The notes: generated from the letters alone by a model not told the origin. DNA of 15,882 nucleotides from CAYVCG01 sp964449985 (GCA_964449985.1 CAYVCG010000048.1:1-15882); one strand, 5' to 3'. Positions 1 to 7,989 are shown, counted from the stretch's first letter. A program made the numbers and translations.

Positions 1-563
1 CCGGGGCAAGCTTTTGCGCAAGCATTGCATTCGCCGCAAAGAGAAAAGCCGGGGTCATACGGTTTATCCTCAGGGATATAAATATCCACAAGCATAAGCC
101 CAATATTAAAAAAGCTGCCGAATTGATCAGAAATAATATTAAAATGCCGCCCCTGCCATCCCAGACCAGCTTTTTTTGCAAATTCGCGCTCCAAAAGCGG
201 CCCTGTATCAACAAATATCATAGAGGAAAAATCGCAAACCGCAAGCATTTTATCCCGAAGAGCAATAAGCAACGCATGAACGCTTTTGTGATAATCCTGC
301 CCAACAGCGCCAATGGAAAAGACACCCCTATATTCGTTATCCAAAGCAAAAGCCTCACGCTTTCGATATGGAACACCCAAAACGACGATACTCTTGGCAG
401 AGGGCATAACAGCCCTTGGATTAATGCGCATTTCACGTTCAAATGAAACAAACGGAGCATCCAGCGAAACACCATCCAGATAATCAAGCCTATCAGCCCC
501 GCAAACCCCCGCGATAACGCCGTTTTCCCGCTCAAATTGCCTTATGACGTCTTTAATATCCAT
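1..563 (-). CDS. queG: QueG-like epoxyqueuosine reductase, 3' end cut off by the window
   Basis: QueG is a cobalamin and 4Fe-4S enzyme that reduces epoxyqueuosine to queuosine, the last step of tRNA wobble-base queuosine synthesis, in the cytoplasm. The 187 visible residues show the family pattern: DYHKSV near residue 90, FVDTGPLLERE at 117-127 with the Asp that acts as general acid in QueG, KAGLGWQGRH at 131-140, GSFFNIG at 149-155, and the first ferredoxin cluster CGECNACAKACP at 176-187 (CxxCxxCxxxCP). The second cluster and C-terminal part lie outside the window. The ATG at 563 is preceded by AGAGGAGGG at good spacing. The gene is downstream of, but separated by a terminator-like hairpin from, the secA-prfB group. 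Clostridia carry several QueG-like paralogues with double 4Fe-4S clusters, so the exact substrate is inferred. The family call is firm. Confidence 0.8.
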   Translation of the reverse strand, partial: MDIKDVIRQFERENGVIAGVCGADRLDYLDGVSLDAPFVSFEREMRINPRAVMPSAKSIVVLGVPYRKREAFALDNEYRGVFSIGAVGQDYHKSVHALLIALRDKMLAVCDFSSMIFVDTGPLLEREFAKKAGLGWQGRHFNIISDQFGSFFNIGLMLVDIYIPEDKPYDPGFSLCGECNACAKACP

Positions 564-582
564 ATGCGCCCTCCTCTGGGAT

Positions 583-629
583 TAAAATAAAAAAGACCTT
601 GGGAAACCCTTATAAAAAAAGTTTCCCAA
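583..629 (-). terminator. Hairpin plus T tracts after the secA-prfB operon
   Basis: On the minus strand a perfect 9-bp stem (TTGGGAAAC at 629-621 and GTTTCCCAA at 607-599, 13-base T-rich loop) is followed by GGTC and then by T6 and further T-rich sequence. It lies between the stop of the nucleotidyltransferase gene and the queG ribosome binding site, so it probably ends the upstream operon. The GC content of the stem is modest, and the four bases between stem and T run make it less than ideal. It could also be a copy of a dispersed palindromic repeat. Confidence 0.6.
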
Positions 630-659
630 ACCCTTTAAAAAGCTTTAGCGCAAAGCCTA

Positions 660-1391
660 TTATATAAACAACTTCTGAACCTCTTCATAGTTTTTAAGCG
701 TGCCAACGTCGTAGCATTCGCCTTGCATTTCGTATGAATAAACGTCCTTTACCTTATAAAGCCATTGCACAAAATATCCCGGCGCATCAGGCTTATTGCC
801 TTGGCGTAAGTATTCATGGAAAAGCGGAACAGTGTCCCTTTTATAAAAGTATGTTGCATAAACAGCCAAGTCCGACTTGGGTTCGCTAGGTTTTTCGACC
901 AAATCAATAATCCTGCCATTTGTATCAGTCTGAGCAACGGCAAACTGTTTAAGCTGTTCGATATCGCCATGGCGCTTGGTGCAAACGCAGTCTTTCCCGA
1001 TTCTTTTAAAATAATTAAAATAATCTTTAAGGTCAAACGTAAAATAGTTATCACCCGCGATAACAACGATTTCATCGTCCACCTTTTCCTGCTCTACAAC
1101 ATAATAAATATCACCGATAGCACCGCGCCTTGTGACCTCTGTTTCTGTGCCATCGTCTATAACCTTAACAGTTTTCTTTGTGTCTACAGTTTTAGACCAG
1201 TCTTCAAAATTGTTTATAAATTTATGGTTGGAAACAACATATATGCAGTCTATCTCGTCTATCTTATTGATTTCATCAACAATATAATCAAGCATCGGCC
1301 TGCCGTTTATCGGCAAAAGAGCCTTCGGAGTGTCAAGCGTTAAGGGATACAATCTTGTAGCATAACCCGCAACCAATAATATCGCTTTCAT
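660..1391 (-). CDS. Sugar-phosphate nucleotidyltransferase (RmlA/GlmU-N type fold)
   Basis: Predicted cytoplasmic enzyme that joins a nucleoside triphosphate to a sugar-1-phosphate or similar phosphorylated alcohol, giving an activated precursor for surface polymers or lipids. The 243 residues begin with a variant of the nucleotide-binding signature, VAGYATRLYPLT at 7-18 (the common form has GxGTR), followed by TPKALLPINGRPML at 21-34 with the conserved Lys. AGDN at 112-115 supplies the metal-binding Asp, VEKP at 165-168 is typical, and YDVGT at 227-231 resembles the DIGTP of this family. The length fits a stand-alone catalytic domain without a beta-helix acyltransferase domain. The start is supported by GGGAGG six to seven bases upstream. 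It is the last gene of the secA-prfB operon, 21 bases after the pseudouridine synthase. Substrate cannot be read from sequence; dTTP/glucose-1-phosphate and CTP/phosphocholine are both possible. Confidence 0.85.
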   Translation of the reverse strand: MKAILLVAGYATRLYPLTLDTPKALLPINGRPMLDYIVDEINKIDEIDCIYVVSNHKFINNFEDWSKTVDTKKTVKVIDDGTETEVTRRGAIGDIYYVVEQEKVDDEIVVIAGDNYFTFDLKDYFNYFKRIGKDCVCTKRHGDIEQLKQFAVAQTDTNGRIIDLVEKPSEPKSDLAVYATYFYKRDTVPLFHEYLRQGNKPDAPGYFVQWLYKVKDVYSYEMQGECYDVGTLKNYEEVQKLFI

Positions 1392-1412
1392 TATAAAACC
1401 TCCCAGTTTATT

Positions 1413-2372
1413 TCAGTCGGTATATTTAAATCCAAATATGTTTACCCAAGCGGGAACGTTCGAAACAATTCTTTTTCCAAATAAATACGAAAGAAAACCA
1501 TCTCTTTCGCAAAACATAATTTCATGAGCATGAAGCAACTGGCCAGAAATATGCCCTTTGCTAAAAAAACCATCCAAGCTTTTTCCACCGTATTTTTTAT
1601 CACCCAAAATCGGATAACCAATGCTGCTCAAATGCGCACGGATTTGGTGAGTCTTGCCGGTTATAAGCTTTATGCGCAGCAAGGTTCGCCCGTCTATACA
1701 GCGTAATGGTTCTATTTGTGTAAAAACCGGTTTGCCACCGTCAGGATCAGCAGAAATAACGGTTTGATTAGACAATTCATCCCGCTTAAAAAAGCCCTCT
1801 AGCGTAATCGTTTTATTAAGCTCGCCTTCAACAATCGCCAGATAGTATTTATCTATATGCCTGTTTCGCAGAGCTTCATTAAGCGATTGAACAGCATGAA
1901 GATTTTTCCCGCAAAGCAACAAGCCACTTGTATTCCTGTCCAACCTGTTGCAAACGGCTGGCGTAAAAGCCAAAGCCTTATCCGGCATATACTGGCCGAT
2001 TTCATAGAGGTAATACAAAAGCCTATCTACCATTGTATCATGATTGTCCTTACTTTCGGGCTGACTTAATACGCCGACAGGCTTATCGCATATAAGGATA
2101 TTTTCATCCTCAAAAACAACATTCAGCTTTCCGGCTTTATGAACGGTTTTTTCCTCTGTAAAAGAATCAATAGTTTCATCGGACAAATATAAATAGATTC
2201 TATCATCCGGCCATATAATTTCTGAACCTTCTGCCCTTTTTCCGTTTAACTTAATGCGTTTTTTTCTTAGCATTTTATAAATAAATGCTTTAGAGGCCTT
2301 GCCCATGTATTTCAAAAGAAATTTATCCAGCCTTTGATTGGATTCGTTATGAGAAATAATTATTTCCTTCAT
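1413..2372 (-). CDS. RluA-family 23S rRNA pseudouridine synthase with S4 domain
   Basis: Converts specific uridines, most likely in 23S rRNA, to pseudouridine. The 319-residue protein has an N-terminal S4 RNA-binding domain (RLDKFLLKYMGKASKAFIYK, about 14-33) and a RluA-type catalytic domain. Motif I is DKPVGVLSQP at 96-105. Motif II is NRLDRNTSG at 142-150 with catalytic Asp145. The C-terminal motif is TGKTHQIRAHL at 238-248. Length and domain order match the RluC/RluD group, which places an S4 domain before the synthase. The ATG at 2372 follows an AAGGAAACGGTGG ribosome binding region that overlaps the prfB stop, so the two genes are probably translationally coupled. The target position in rRNA cannot be decided here, so no gene symbol is given. 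Confidence 0.9.
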   Translation of the reverse strand: MKEIIISHNESNQRLDKFLLKYMGKASKAFIYKMLRKKRIKLNGKRAEGSEIIWPDDRIYLYLSDETIDSFTEEKTVHKAGKLNVVFEDENILICDKPVGVLSQPESKDNHDTMVDRLLYYLYEIGQYMPDKALAFTPAVCNRLDRNTSGLLLCGKNLHAVQSLNEALRNRHIDKYYLAIVEGELNKTITLEGFFKRDELSNQTVISADPDGGKPVFTQIEPLRCIDGRTLLRIKLITGKTHQIRAHLSSIGYPILGDKKYGGKSLDGFFSKGHISGQLLHAHEIMFCERDGFLSYLFGKRIVSNVPAWVNIFGFKYTD

Positions 2373-2386
2373 AAACCACCGTTTCC

Positions 2387-3509
2387 TTAGGATTCTGCAC
2401 TTTTTTCCGCACTCATACCAACAAGGTAAGCGTTCATAAACACATCTATGTTGCCATCCATAACAGACTGTATATTTCCTACTTCGGCAGACGTTCTATG
2501 ATCCTTAACCATGTTATATGGATGGAAAACGTATGAGCGGATTTGGCTGCTCCAGCCAATATCCTTTATTTCCCCACGGAAATCGGAAAGCTTCTCCAGT
2601 TTTTCTGTTTCCTTTATTTCGTATAGCTTTGCCTTTAGCATTTTGAGCGCCCTGTCTTTGTTTTTGTGCTGAGAACGCTCATTTTGGCACTGAACTACAA
2701 CGCCTGTTGGAATATGAGTTATCCTTATGGCGCTTTCTGTTTTATTAACGTGCTGGCCACCTGCGCCGCTGGAACGGTATGTGTCTATACGCAAATCCTC
2801 CGGGTTTATATCTATCTCAATATTATCGTCCATCTCCGGGAGAATATCGCAGGAAGCGAAAGACGTATGCCTTCTGCCGGAAGAATCAAACGGGGAAATG
2901 CGCACAAGCCTATGCACACCTTTTTCGCTTTTCAAATAGCCATATGCGTTTTCACCGTTTACTTGGAACGTAACGGATTTTACACCGGCTTCTTCGCCAG
3001 CCAGATAATCAAGCATTTCCACTGAATATCCACGTTTTTCTGCCCATTTTGTATACATGCGAAGTAGCATAGCAACCCAGTCACAGGCTTCTGTGCCGCC
3101 GGCGCCGGAATGCAGCGTAACTATGGCATTGCTGGCATCATGCTCGCCGCTTAAAAGCGTAGCATAATGCAGCTGGTCATATTCATTTATAAACGACTTT
3201 GCAAGCTGTGTAACCTCTGGAATGATAGATTCATCATTCTCCTCTACTCCCATTTCTATTAGCGTAAGAACATCGTCATAAGAAGCGGAAAGCTTTTCAA
3301 AGTTTTCCACTTTATTTTTTAGTTCTTTTGCTCTTTGAAGTATTTTTTGAGCCACTTGCATATCGTCCCAAAAATTTTGCTCACCAGATTGTTTTTCCAG
3401 TTCCTCTATCTTTGATTTCGCACCAGCGATGTCAAAGTGAGTTCCCCATTTCTATTAGTTTTTTTGAGTATGGAGCAAGCTGTTGGTTAAGCTCTTCCAA
3501 TTCTAGCAT
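2387..3509 (-). CDS. prfB: Peptide chain release factor 2, expressed through a programmed +1 frameshift
   Basis: RF2 recognises UGA and UAA stop codons and triggers peptide release at the ribosome. Reading starts at ATG 3509 (RBS AAAAGAGTG), runs 25 codons to CTT (3437-3435), and meets TGA at 3434-3432. Skipping the T at 3434 and continuing with GAC at 3433-3431 gives an uninterrupted frame to the stop at 2387, 373 residues in all. CTT at codon 25 followed by TGA C is the classic prfB autoregulatory site. In the joined protein the stop-codon-reading tripeptide SPF falls at 205-207 and the catalytic GGQ at 250-252, the same numbers as in E. coli RF2. An SD-like GGGG lies upstream of the slip site but six bases before CTT instead of the three seen in E. 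coli. Low RF2 should favour the frameshift. The gene starts 46 bases after secA. Confidence 0.95.
3431..3450 (-). promoter_or_regulatory. Programmed +1 frameshift site of prfB
   Basis: The minus strand reads GGGG, six bases, then CTTTGAC. CTT is codon 25 and TGA is the in-frame stop. The downstream frame resumes at GAC. Established prfB regulation is that slow decoding of this UGA when RF2 is scarce lets the Leu-tRNA slip forward by one base. The GGGG is the internal SD-like stimulator candidate, set three bases further from CTT than in E. coli. Confidence 0.92.
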
Positions 3510-3555
3510 TTATATCACTCTTTTCGTTTAAACTCTAACCGACAAAACAGTTTAC

Positions 3556-6132
3556 TTATGCCTCTCTGCCACAGCATTGCTTATATTTCTTGCCGCTGCC
3601 GCACGGACATGGATCATTCCTGCCGACTTTTTCTTGTTTTCTGCGGGTTGGGCCTTTAACCGAGCCTTGCTCACTGCTTGTTGATATCGGCTTTGCAACC
3701 TGCTCACGTTTTTCAGGCGGAGTAGCCAGTCTTACGTTAAACATGCCACGGACTACGTCCTGCTTAATATTGTTGCCAAGTTCCTCAAACATTTCAAAGC
3801 TGACAAATTTATATTCAACAATCGGGTCTCTCTGGGCATAAGCACGAAGGCTGATACCTTGGCGCATTTGATCCATATCATCTATATGATCCATCCATTT
3901 TTGGTCTATAACCCTAAGCATAATTATGCGCTCTATCTCACGCATACGCTGCGCCTCAAATTCAATCTCGCGCTTGTTGTAAAGCTCAACAGCTTCTTCA
4001 TGAAGCTTGTCCACAAGTTGCTCTTTTGTATATGTTTGTTTATCAATGCCAGAAAGGTCGATAAGCTTGCAGTGGATTATCGGAGCAAGAGCTTCATATA
4101 AACCGATAATATCCCAATCAGCAGCAGACTCAGCTTCTTCAGGGACATGCATATCCACATGCCTTTTAATAACATCCTTTAGCAAGTTTAATATATTATC
4201 CTTTAAGTCTTCTCCATTTAAGACCTTTTTACGCTCGCTATAAATAATTTCCCTTTGCTCATTCATAACTTGGTCATAATCCAGCAAATGCTTACGAATG
4301 GAGAAGTTGTTGCCTTCCACCTTTTTCTGAGCGTTTTCGATTGCTTTTGTAAGCATACTGTGCTCTATGGCTTCGTCTTCATCCAAACCAAGGGCTTCTA
4401 TGACTTTCTTAACCCTGTCCGAACCGAACAGACGCATAAGCTCATCCTCAAGAGAGATATAAAATCTTGAAGCGCCCGGATCTCCCTGACGACCTGCACG
4501 ACCCCTGAGCTGATTGTCAATACGGCGGGATTCATGACGTTCCGTGCCGATTATTTTCAAACCGCCCAGTTCCACAACGCCTTCACCCAGCTTAATGTCC
4601 GTACCACGACCGGCCATGTTTGTTGCAATAGTGACAGCGCCTTTTAAACCTGCATCCGCAACGATTTCCGCCTCTTGCTGGTGATATTTCGCATTCAACA
4701 CCTGATGGCGAACGCCTTCTTTTTTAAGCATTTTGCTTAGTTCTTCGGATTTATCTATAGTAATAGTACCAACGAGAACAGGTTGACCCCTGTCATAGCA
4801 CTCTTTAATATCGCGGACAACCGCTCTGAATTTAGCCGGCTCGTTTTTATAAACCTGATCAGGGAAGTCAGTACGAACAACAGGCATGTTTGTCGGAATA
4901 ACAACAACGTCCATTTTATAGATTTCACGGAACTCACCTTCTTCTGTCAGCGCTGTTCCTGTCATACCTGATTTCTTACCGTATTTATTGAAGAAGTTCT
5001 GGAATGTGATTGTTGCCAAAGTTTTGCTTTCTCTGTTTACCTCAACGCCTTCTTTAGCTTCAATCGCTTGGTGCAAACCGTCGGAATAACGGCGACCAGG
5101 CATAAGACGGCCAGTAAATTCGTCTACGATTACGACTTCATTTTCTGAAACGACATAATCCTGATCCAAATGCATGTTGCAGTTTGCTTTCAGAGCGTTG
5201 TTGATATGATGCTGAATCTCCAAGTTTTCCGGATCAGAAAGGTTTTCTATTGCGAAGAAACGTTCTGCCTTTTTAACGCCTTCTTGAGTAAGGGATGTTG
5301 TCTTTTGCTTTTCATCAACAACAAAGTCTCCTTCTTCCTGCAATTCAACACGCATGAGAGGATTTAATGCTTCTTCTTCATTTAATATTCTACCTTTTTT
5401 AAGGCTTTTAACAAATCCATCAGCAACCTTATAAAGATGAGTAGACTTTCCGCTGCTGCCTGAAATGATAAGCGGAGTTCTCGCCTCGTCTATCAAAACC
5501 GAGTCAACCTCGTCTATTATGCCGTAATGCAATTCTCTTTGCACAGCATCTTTTTGGTAAACAACCATGTTATCACGAAGATAGTCAAAACCCAGCTCAT
5601 TATTGGTGGCATAGGTAATATCGCAGTTATAAGCCTCGCGGCGTTCATCATTATTTAAATCATGGAGAATAACGCCTACGGACAGACCTAAAAATCTATG
5701 CACCTGCCCCATCCATTCCGAGTCACGCTTTGCTAGATAGTCATTAACCGTAACGATATGAACACCTTTGCCCTGCAAAGCATTTAAATAAGCAGGTAAT
5801 GTTGAAACAAGCGTTTTACCTTCACCTGTTCTCATTTCTGCAATACGACCCTGATGCAAAACAACACCACCGATAAGCTGAACCCGGAAATGCCTCATAT
5901 TAAGAGTTCTTTTAGCAGCCTCACGCACGACCGCAAAAGCTTCCACCAAAATATCGTCCAAAGTTTCGCCGTTTGCAAGGCGGGCCTTAAATTCGTCGGT
6001 CTTAGCCCGCAATTCTTCGTCAGAAAGCTTTTGAATCGTTGGTTCCAAAGCTTCTATTTTATCCACTATAGGATTTATTCTTTTAAGCTCCTTATCGCTG
6101 TAAGAACCAAATATTTTTTCTATCAAACCCAT
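3556..6132 (-). CDS. secA: Preprotein translocase ATPase SecA
   Basis: SecA is the motor that uses ATP to push unfolded preproteins through SecYEG. The 858-residue product has the full domain order. Walker A is MRTGEGKT near residue 100-107 and Walker B is IIDEVDSVLIDEAR at 205-218. They are followed by the preprotein-binding region (TGRLMPGRRYSDGLHQAIEAKEGV), the second ATPase lobe (GRGTD, ESRRIDNQLRGRAGRQGDPG), the helical scaffold and wing (WMDHIDDMDQMRQGI), and a C-terminal zinc tail CPCGSGKKYKQCC used for SecB or ribosome contact. I chose ATG 6132 because AAGAGGTG lies nine bases upstream. A GTG twelve bases earlier would overlap that SD and add only four residues. A strong promoter sits about 50 bases upstream, and prfB follows in the same transcript. 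Confidence 0.97.
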   Translation of the reverse strand: MGLIEKIFGSYSDKELKRINPIVDKIEALEPTIQKLSDEELRAKTDEFKARLANGETLDDILVEAFAVVREAAKRTLNMRHFRVQLIGGVVLHQGRIAEMRTGEGKTLVSTLPAYLNALQGKGVHIVTVNDYLAKRDSEWMGQVHRFLGLSVGVILHDLNNDERREAYNCDITYATNNELGFDYLRDNMVVYQKDAVQRELHYGIIDEVDSVLIDEARTPLIISGSSGKSTHLYKVADGFVKSLKKGRILNEEEALNPLMRVELQEEGDFVVDEKQKTTSLTQEGVKKAERFFAIENLSDPENLEIQHHINNALKANCNMHLDQDYVVSENEVVIVDEFTGRLMPGRRYSDGLHQAIEAKEGVEVNRESKTLATITFQNFFNKYGKKSGMTGTALTEEGEFREIYKMDVVVIPTNMPVVRTDFPDQVYKNEPAKFRAVVRDIKECYDRGQPVLVGTITIDKSEELSKMLKKEGVRHQVLNAKYHQQEAEIVADAGLKGAVTIATNMAGRGTDIKLGEGVVELGGLKIIGTERHESRRIDNQLRGRAGRQGDPGASRFYISLEDELMRLFGSDRVKKVIEALGLDEDEAIEHSMLTKAIENAQKKVEGNNFSIRKHLLDYDQVMNEQREIIYSERKKVLNGEDLKDNILNLLKDVIKRHVDMHVPEEAESAADWDIIGLYEALAPIIHCKLIDLSGIDKQTYTKEQLVDKLHEEAVELYNKREIEFEAQRMREIERIIMLRVIDQKWMDHIDDMDQMRQGISLRAYAQRDPIVEYKFVSFEMFEELGNNIKQDVVRGMFNVRLATPPEKREQVAKPISTSSEQGSVKGPTRRKQEKVGRNDPCPCGSGKKYKQCCGREA

Positions 6133-6188
6133 TGTTATAAACACCTCTTACGTTTATGTTTTTGTTCACGACTAAAGCAATTCTATTT

Positions 6189-6217
6189 ATTTTATCAGAT
6201 AATTGTATGCATATCAA
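6189..6217 (-). promoter_or_regulatory. Sigma-A-type promoter for secA operon
   Basis: On the minus strand TTGATA (6217-6212) is separated by 17 bases from TAAAAT (6194-6189), with a TG one base upstream of the -10 box (extended -10). Transcription would start near 6182, giving a leader of about 50 bases before secA. It lies just past the stop of the TMEM175-like gene, so secA need not depend on that gene's promoter. Confidence 0.75.
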
Positions 6218-6239
6218 CCTATATTTGAAAGTATTTACA

Positions 6240-6866
6240 TTATTTAGTATTACGGGCAACACCTATGGGTATACGCCTTGATCGATCATGCCAAAGATTA
6301 AATAACGATGTAGTAACAGGCAAAGCCACAAAGAATATAATAGAAGCTGTGGGATACACAAAAGACATAAGGAAAATAAGCACAATTCCTATAAACATGG
6401 CTATAAAAGATAACCATCCATTTTTTCTGGCTTGCCTGCGCTTTTTTATTTCCTCCGCAAATTCATGGCTACTTTCCTTAACAATACAGTTTTGCAGCAG
6501 ATGAAAACTTATGCTTACCATTAAATACACAATGTCATAGCCAACAGCCGGAACCACTTGCCCTGGATTTTCAATAATCCATTTTGTAAGCAATGGCATA
6601 AGAGATAGGAAAAACAAATAAATTATATTCCACCAAACAATCTTGCCCGAAACTTCTTTACATATACAGAATAAATACTGATGCTTCTCCCATTGCGACC
6701 CAACAACAATGAAGCTGACGAAAAACACAACAACGGCCATAAGCAGCTCACCTATGCTTTCCTCCGTAATGCTGGCGGGAAGCGGTATATTTAACACCAT
6801 AATCGTTATAATAATCGCAATAACCCCATCACTGAAAGCTTCAAGCCTGTTTGTAACAGCTCTCAT
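6240..6866 (-). CDS. TMEM175-family (DUF1211) integral membrane protein, probable K+ channel
   Basis: Bacterial relatives of TMEM175 are potassium-permeable channels in the cytoplasmic membrane. The 208-residue protein opens with the family signature: RLEAFSDGVIAIIITIMVL at residues 7-25, where RxxxFSDG is invariant and forms the first membrane helix. Further hydrophobic segments follow at about 40-58, 80-95, 105-122, 148-168 and 172-190, so roughly six helices as expected for one family repeat. A charged stretch (EEIKKRRQARK) connects helices four and five. The ATG at 6866 has AAGGGGG upstream. The gene is divergent from the lipoprotein gene at 7110 and lies directly upstream of the secA promoter, with no clear terminator between. 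Ion selectivity is inferred from the family only. Confidence 0.85.
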   Translation of the reverse strand: MRAVTNRLEAFSDGVIAIIITIMVLNIPLPASITEESIGELLMAVVVFFVSFIVVGSQWEKHQYLFCICKEVSGKIVWWNIIYLFFLSLMPLLTKWIIENPGQVVPAVGYDIVYLMVSISFHLLQNCIVKESSHEFAEEIKKRRQARKNGWLSFIAMFIGIVLIFLMSFVYPTASIIFFVALPVTTSLFNLWHDRSRRIPIGVARNTK

Positions 6867-6900
6867 ATGCTGTCCCCCTTCTCAATTAATAATCTGTTAT

Positions 6901-6930
6901 AGTTTACATTGGGACCGATGTTTTAGTCAA
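6901..6930 (-). promoter_or_regulatory. Possible promoter for the TMEM175-like gene
   Basis: On the minus strand TTGACT (6930-6925) is followed after 18 bases by TAAACT (6906-6901). A TATAAC just downstream is an alternative -10 box but would need a much longer spacer. The position is right for the start at 6866, but the -10 match is only moderate. Confidence 0.4.
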
Positions 6931-6938
6931 TTGAATTC

Positions 6939-6968
6939 TTGCATTAAGCAGTTTGTACAGGCTATAAT
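6939..6968 (+). promoter_or_regulatory. Upstream promoter candidate of the lipoprotein locus
   Basis: TTGCAT (6939-6944), 18-base spacer, perfect TATAAT (6963-6968). A transcript from about 6975 would contain the strong Shine-Dalgarno sequence at 7013-7022, the mini-ORF at 7030-7059 and then the lipoprotein genes. Confidence 0.5.
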
Positions 6969-7029
6969 ATTATTGCACAAGTGCATAAGGGCAGTTTGGC
7001 TTGACTTCCTGCAAAGGAGGTGGAGTTAC

Positions 7030-7059
7030 TTGTTGAATATTTTTCAAAATATGCTATAA
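7030..7059 (+). CDS. Candidate nine-codon leader peptide
   Basis: AAAGGAGGTG at 7013-7022, a near-perfect match to the anti-SD, is followed after seven bases by TTG and an ORF reading MLNIFQNML and stop. The stop TAA lies inside the -10 box of the next promoter. No larger gene uses this ribosome binding site. It may be a leader peptide of a transcript starting near 6975, or the relic of a decayed gene. Evidence is limited to the SD and its spacing; no family is recognised. Confidence 0.3.
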   Translation: MLNIFQNML

Positions 7060-7060
7060 T
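7033..7060 (+). promoter_or_regulatory. Promoter of the lipoprotein gene
   Basis: TTGAAT (7033-7038), 16-base spacer, TATAAT (7055-7060) preceded by TGC, giving an extended -10. The start point would be near 7067, inside the palindrome at 7066-7085. The spacer itself contains an inverted repeat (ATATTTT, two bases, AAAATAT, 7037-7052). Confidence 0.65.
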
Positions 7061-7065
7061 TAATC

Positions 7066-7085
7066 TATATTATTCGAATAATATA
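7066..7085 (+). repeat. Perfect 20-bp palindrome at the transcription start, operator candidate
   Basis: TATATTATTCGAATAATATA reads the same on both strands and sits six bases after the -10 box, exactly where a repressor would block initiation. As RNA it has no loop-forming bases, so a DNA-binding dimer site is more likely than a hairpin. AT-richness raises the chance of coincidence, but ten perfect pairs in this position are notable. Confidence 0.45.
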
Positions 7086-7109
7086 ATTAAGTAAATTAGG
7101 ATGATGGTT

Positions 7110-7975
7110 ATGAAAAAAAATATCTTAATTTTCATCTTGTTATTAATGCTTGCTCTCTTATCTAGTTGCCAAAATGCAGACTTGACCCAATCTGAAACCG
7201 AATCTATTTATACTATTAATGTTACTGATCCTGCTTATGAAACAAATACTCCCGATGATAATGCTGATAAATATGAAAACTATGGTTTTTCTCCGGACGA
7301 GGTTTATGACTATGAAAGGTTTAAACGGTATAGAGATATTAATATACCGGTTGATATCATTAATGAAATGAGCACTCCGGCTTTGCTTCAAACAATAATG
7401 AATTGCCCCACTATGCCTAATATTTATGATCGTGATGTATTTTGGGGAAGTCCAGGCGGTTTTGTTAGTATACGCAATTATTCTAATGGTATCAATGAAC
7501 TGCTAAAGCGGAAAGATTGCGTCGAAACCGTCATTAAACGCTATAAAAAAGAAAGGGTTCTAAACTCCAATGATAAAATCACTGGTACTTATGAAGGTGC
7601 TTTTAATGAGTTTTTGCCGCTGGATGTATTAGAACTGATTATGGCGCAGGAAGACTTTATTAATAAGTTGGATGAAGAAACTAGGGTTAATCTTTTTAAC
7701 ATTGTTATTGATAAAAATGAAGAGATGCTATNNNNNNNNNNNNNNNNNNNNNNNNNNNNNNNNNNNNNNNNNNNNNNNNNNNNNNNNNNNNNNNNNNNNN
7801 NNNNNNNNNNNNNNNNNNNNNNNNNNNNNNNTATGTTTTTGGAGAGGCATTGGCTCGTTATTATCTTTGGGATGTTTTAGACGAATTCCGTGATATTAAA
7901 TCTAAAAAGTCGGAGTACACTGTCACAGTAGTAGTGTTAATGCCCGATGACTCGTTGGAAGAGGTAAAATTTTAA
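7110..7975 (+). CDS. Predicted lipoprotein, unrecognised family, interrupted by an assembly gap
   Basis: I do not recognise the family. From ATG 7110 the protein begins with a lipoprotein signal: MKKN, a hydrophobic core, and lipobox LSSC with Cys20. An acidic, Asn-rich linker follows. The folded part contains GINELLKRKDCVETVIKRYK and LDVLELIMAQEDFI. Reading is lost at 100 N (7732-7831). After the gap, in the frame starting at 7832, the sequence gives YVFGEALARYYLWDVLDEF and continues to TAA at 7973-7975; this matches the C-terminus of the neighbouring paralogue, so both sides belong to one gene. The two sides cannot share a frame across exactly 100 bases, hence the gap length is a placeholder. 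ATG 7101 is possible, but 7110 has a GGATGATGG SD-like stretch and puts the lipid Cys at 20, as in the paralogue. The product should be anchored on the outer face of the cytoplasmic membrane. Confidence 0.75.
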
Positions 7976-7989
7976 AAGAGGCAGTTCTA

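Noticed and set aside
218..535. Minus-strand ORF of 105 residues at the left end
   Set aside because: A frame shadow of the queG-like gene, whose frame gives clear QueG motifs and a better start with RBS at 563.
816..1343. Plus-strand ORF of 175 residues
   Set aside because: Antisense to the nucleotidyltransferase; no RBS and no domain.
3328..3434. prfB as a pseudogene because of the in-frame TGA
   Set aside because: The TGA lies in the conserved CTT TGA C frameshift context at codon 26, and the joined protein places SPF and GGQ at the standard positions.
6132..6144. GTG at 6144 as the secA start
   Set aside because: It overlaps the Shine-Dalgarno AAGAGGTG, which is well spaced for ATG 6132, where the conserved MGLIEKIFG begins.
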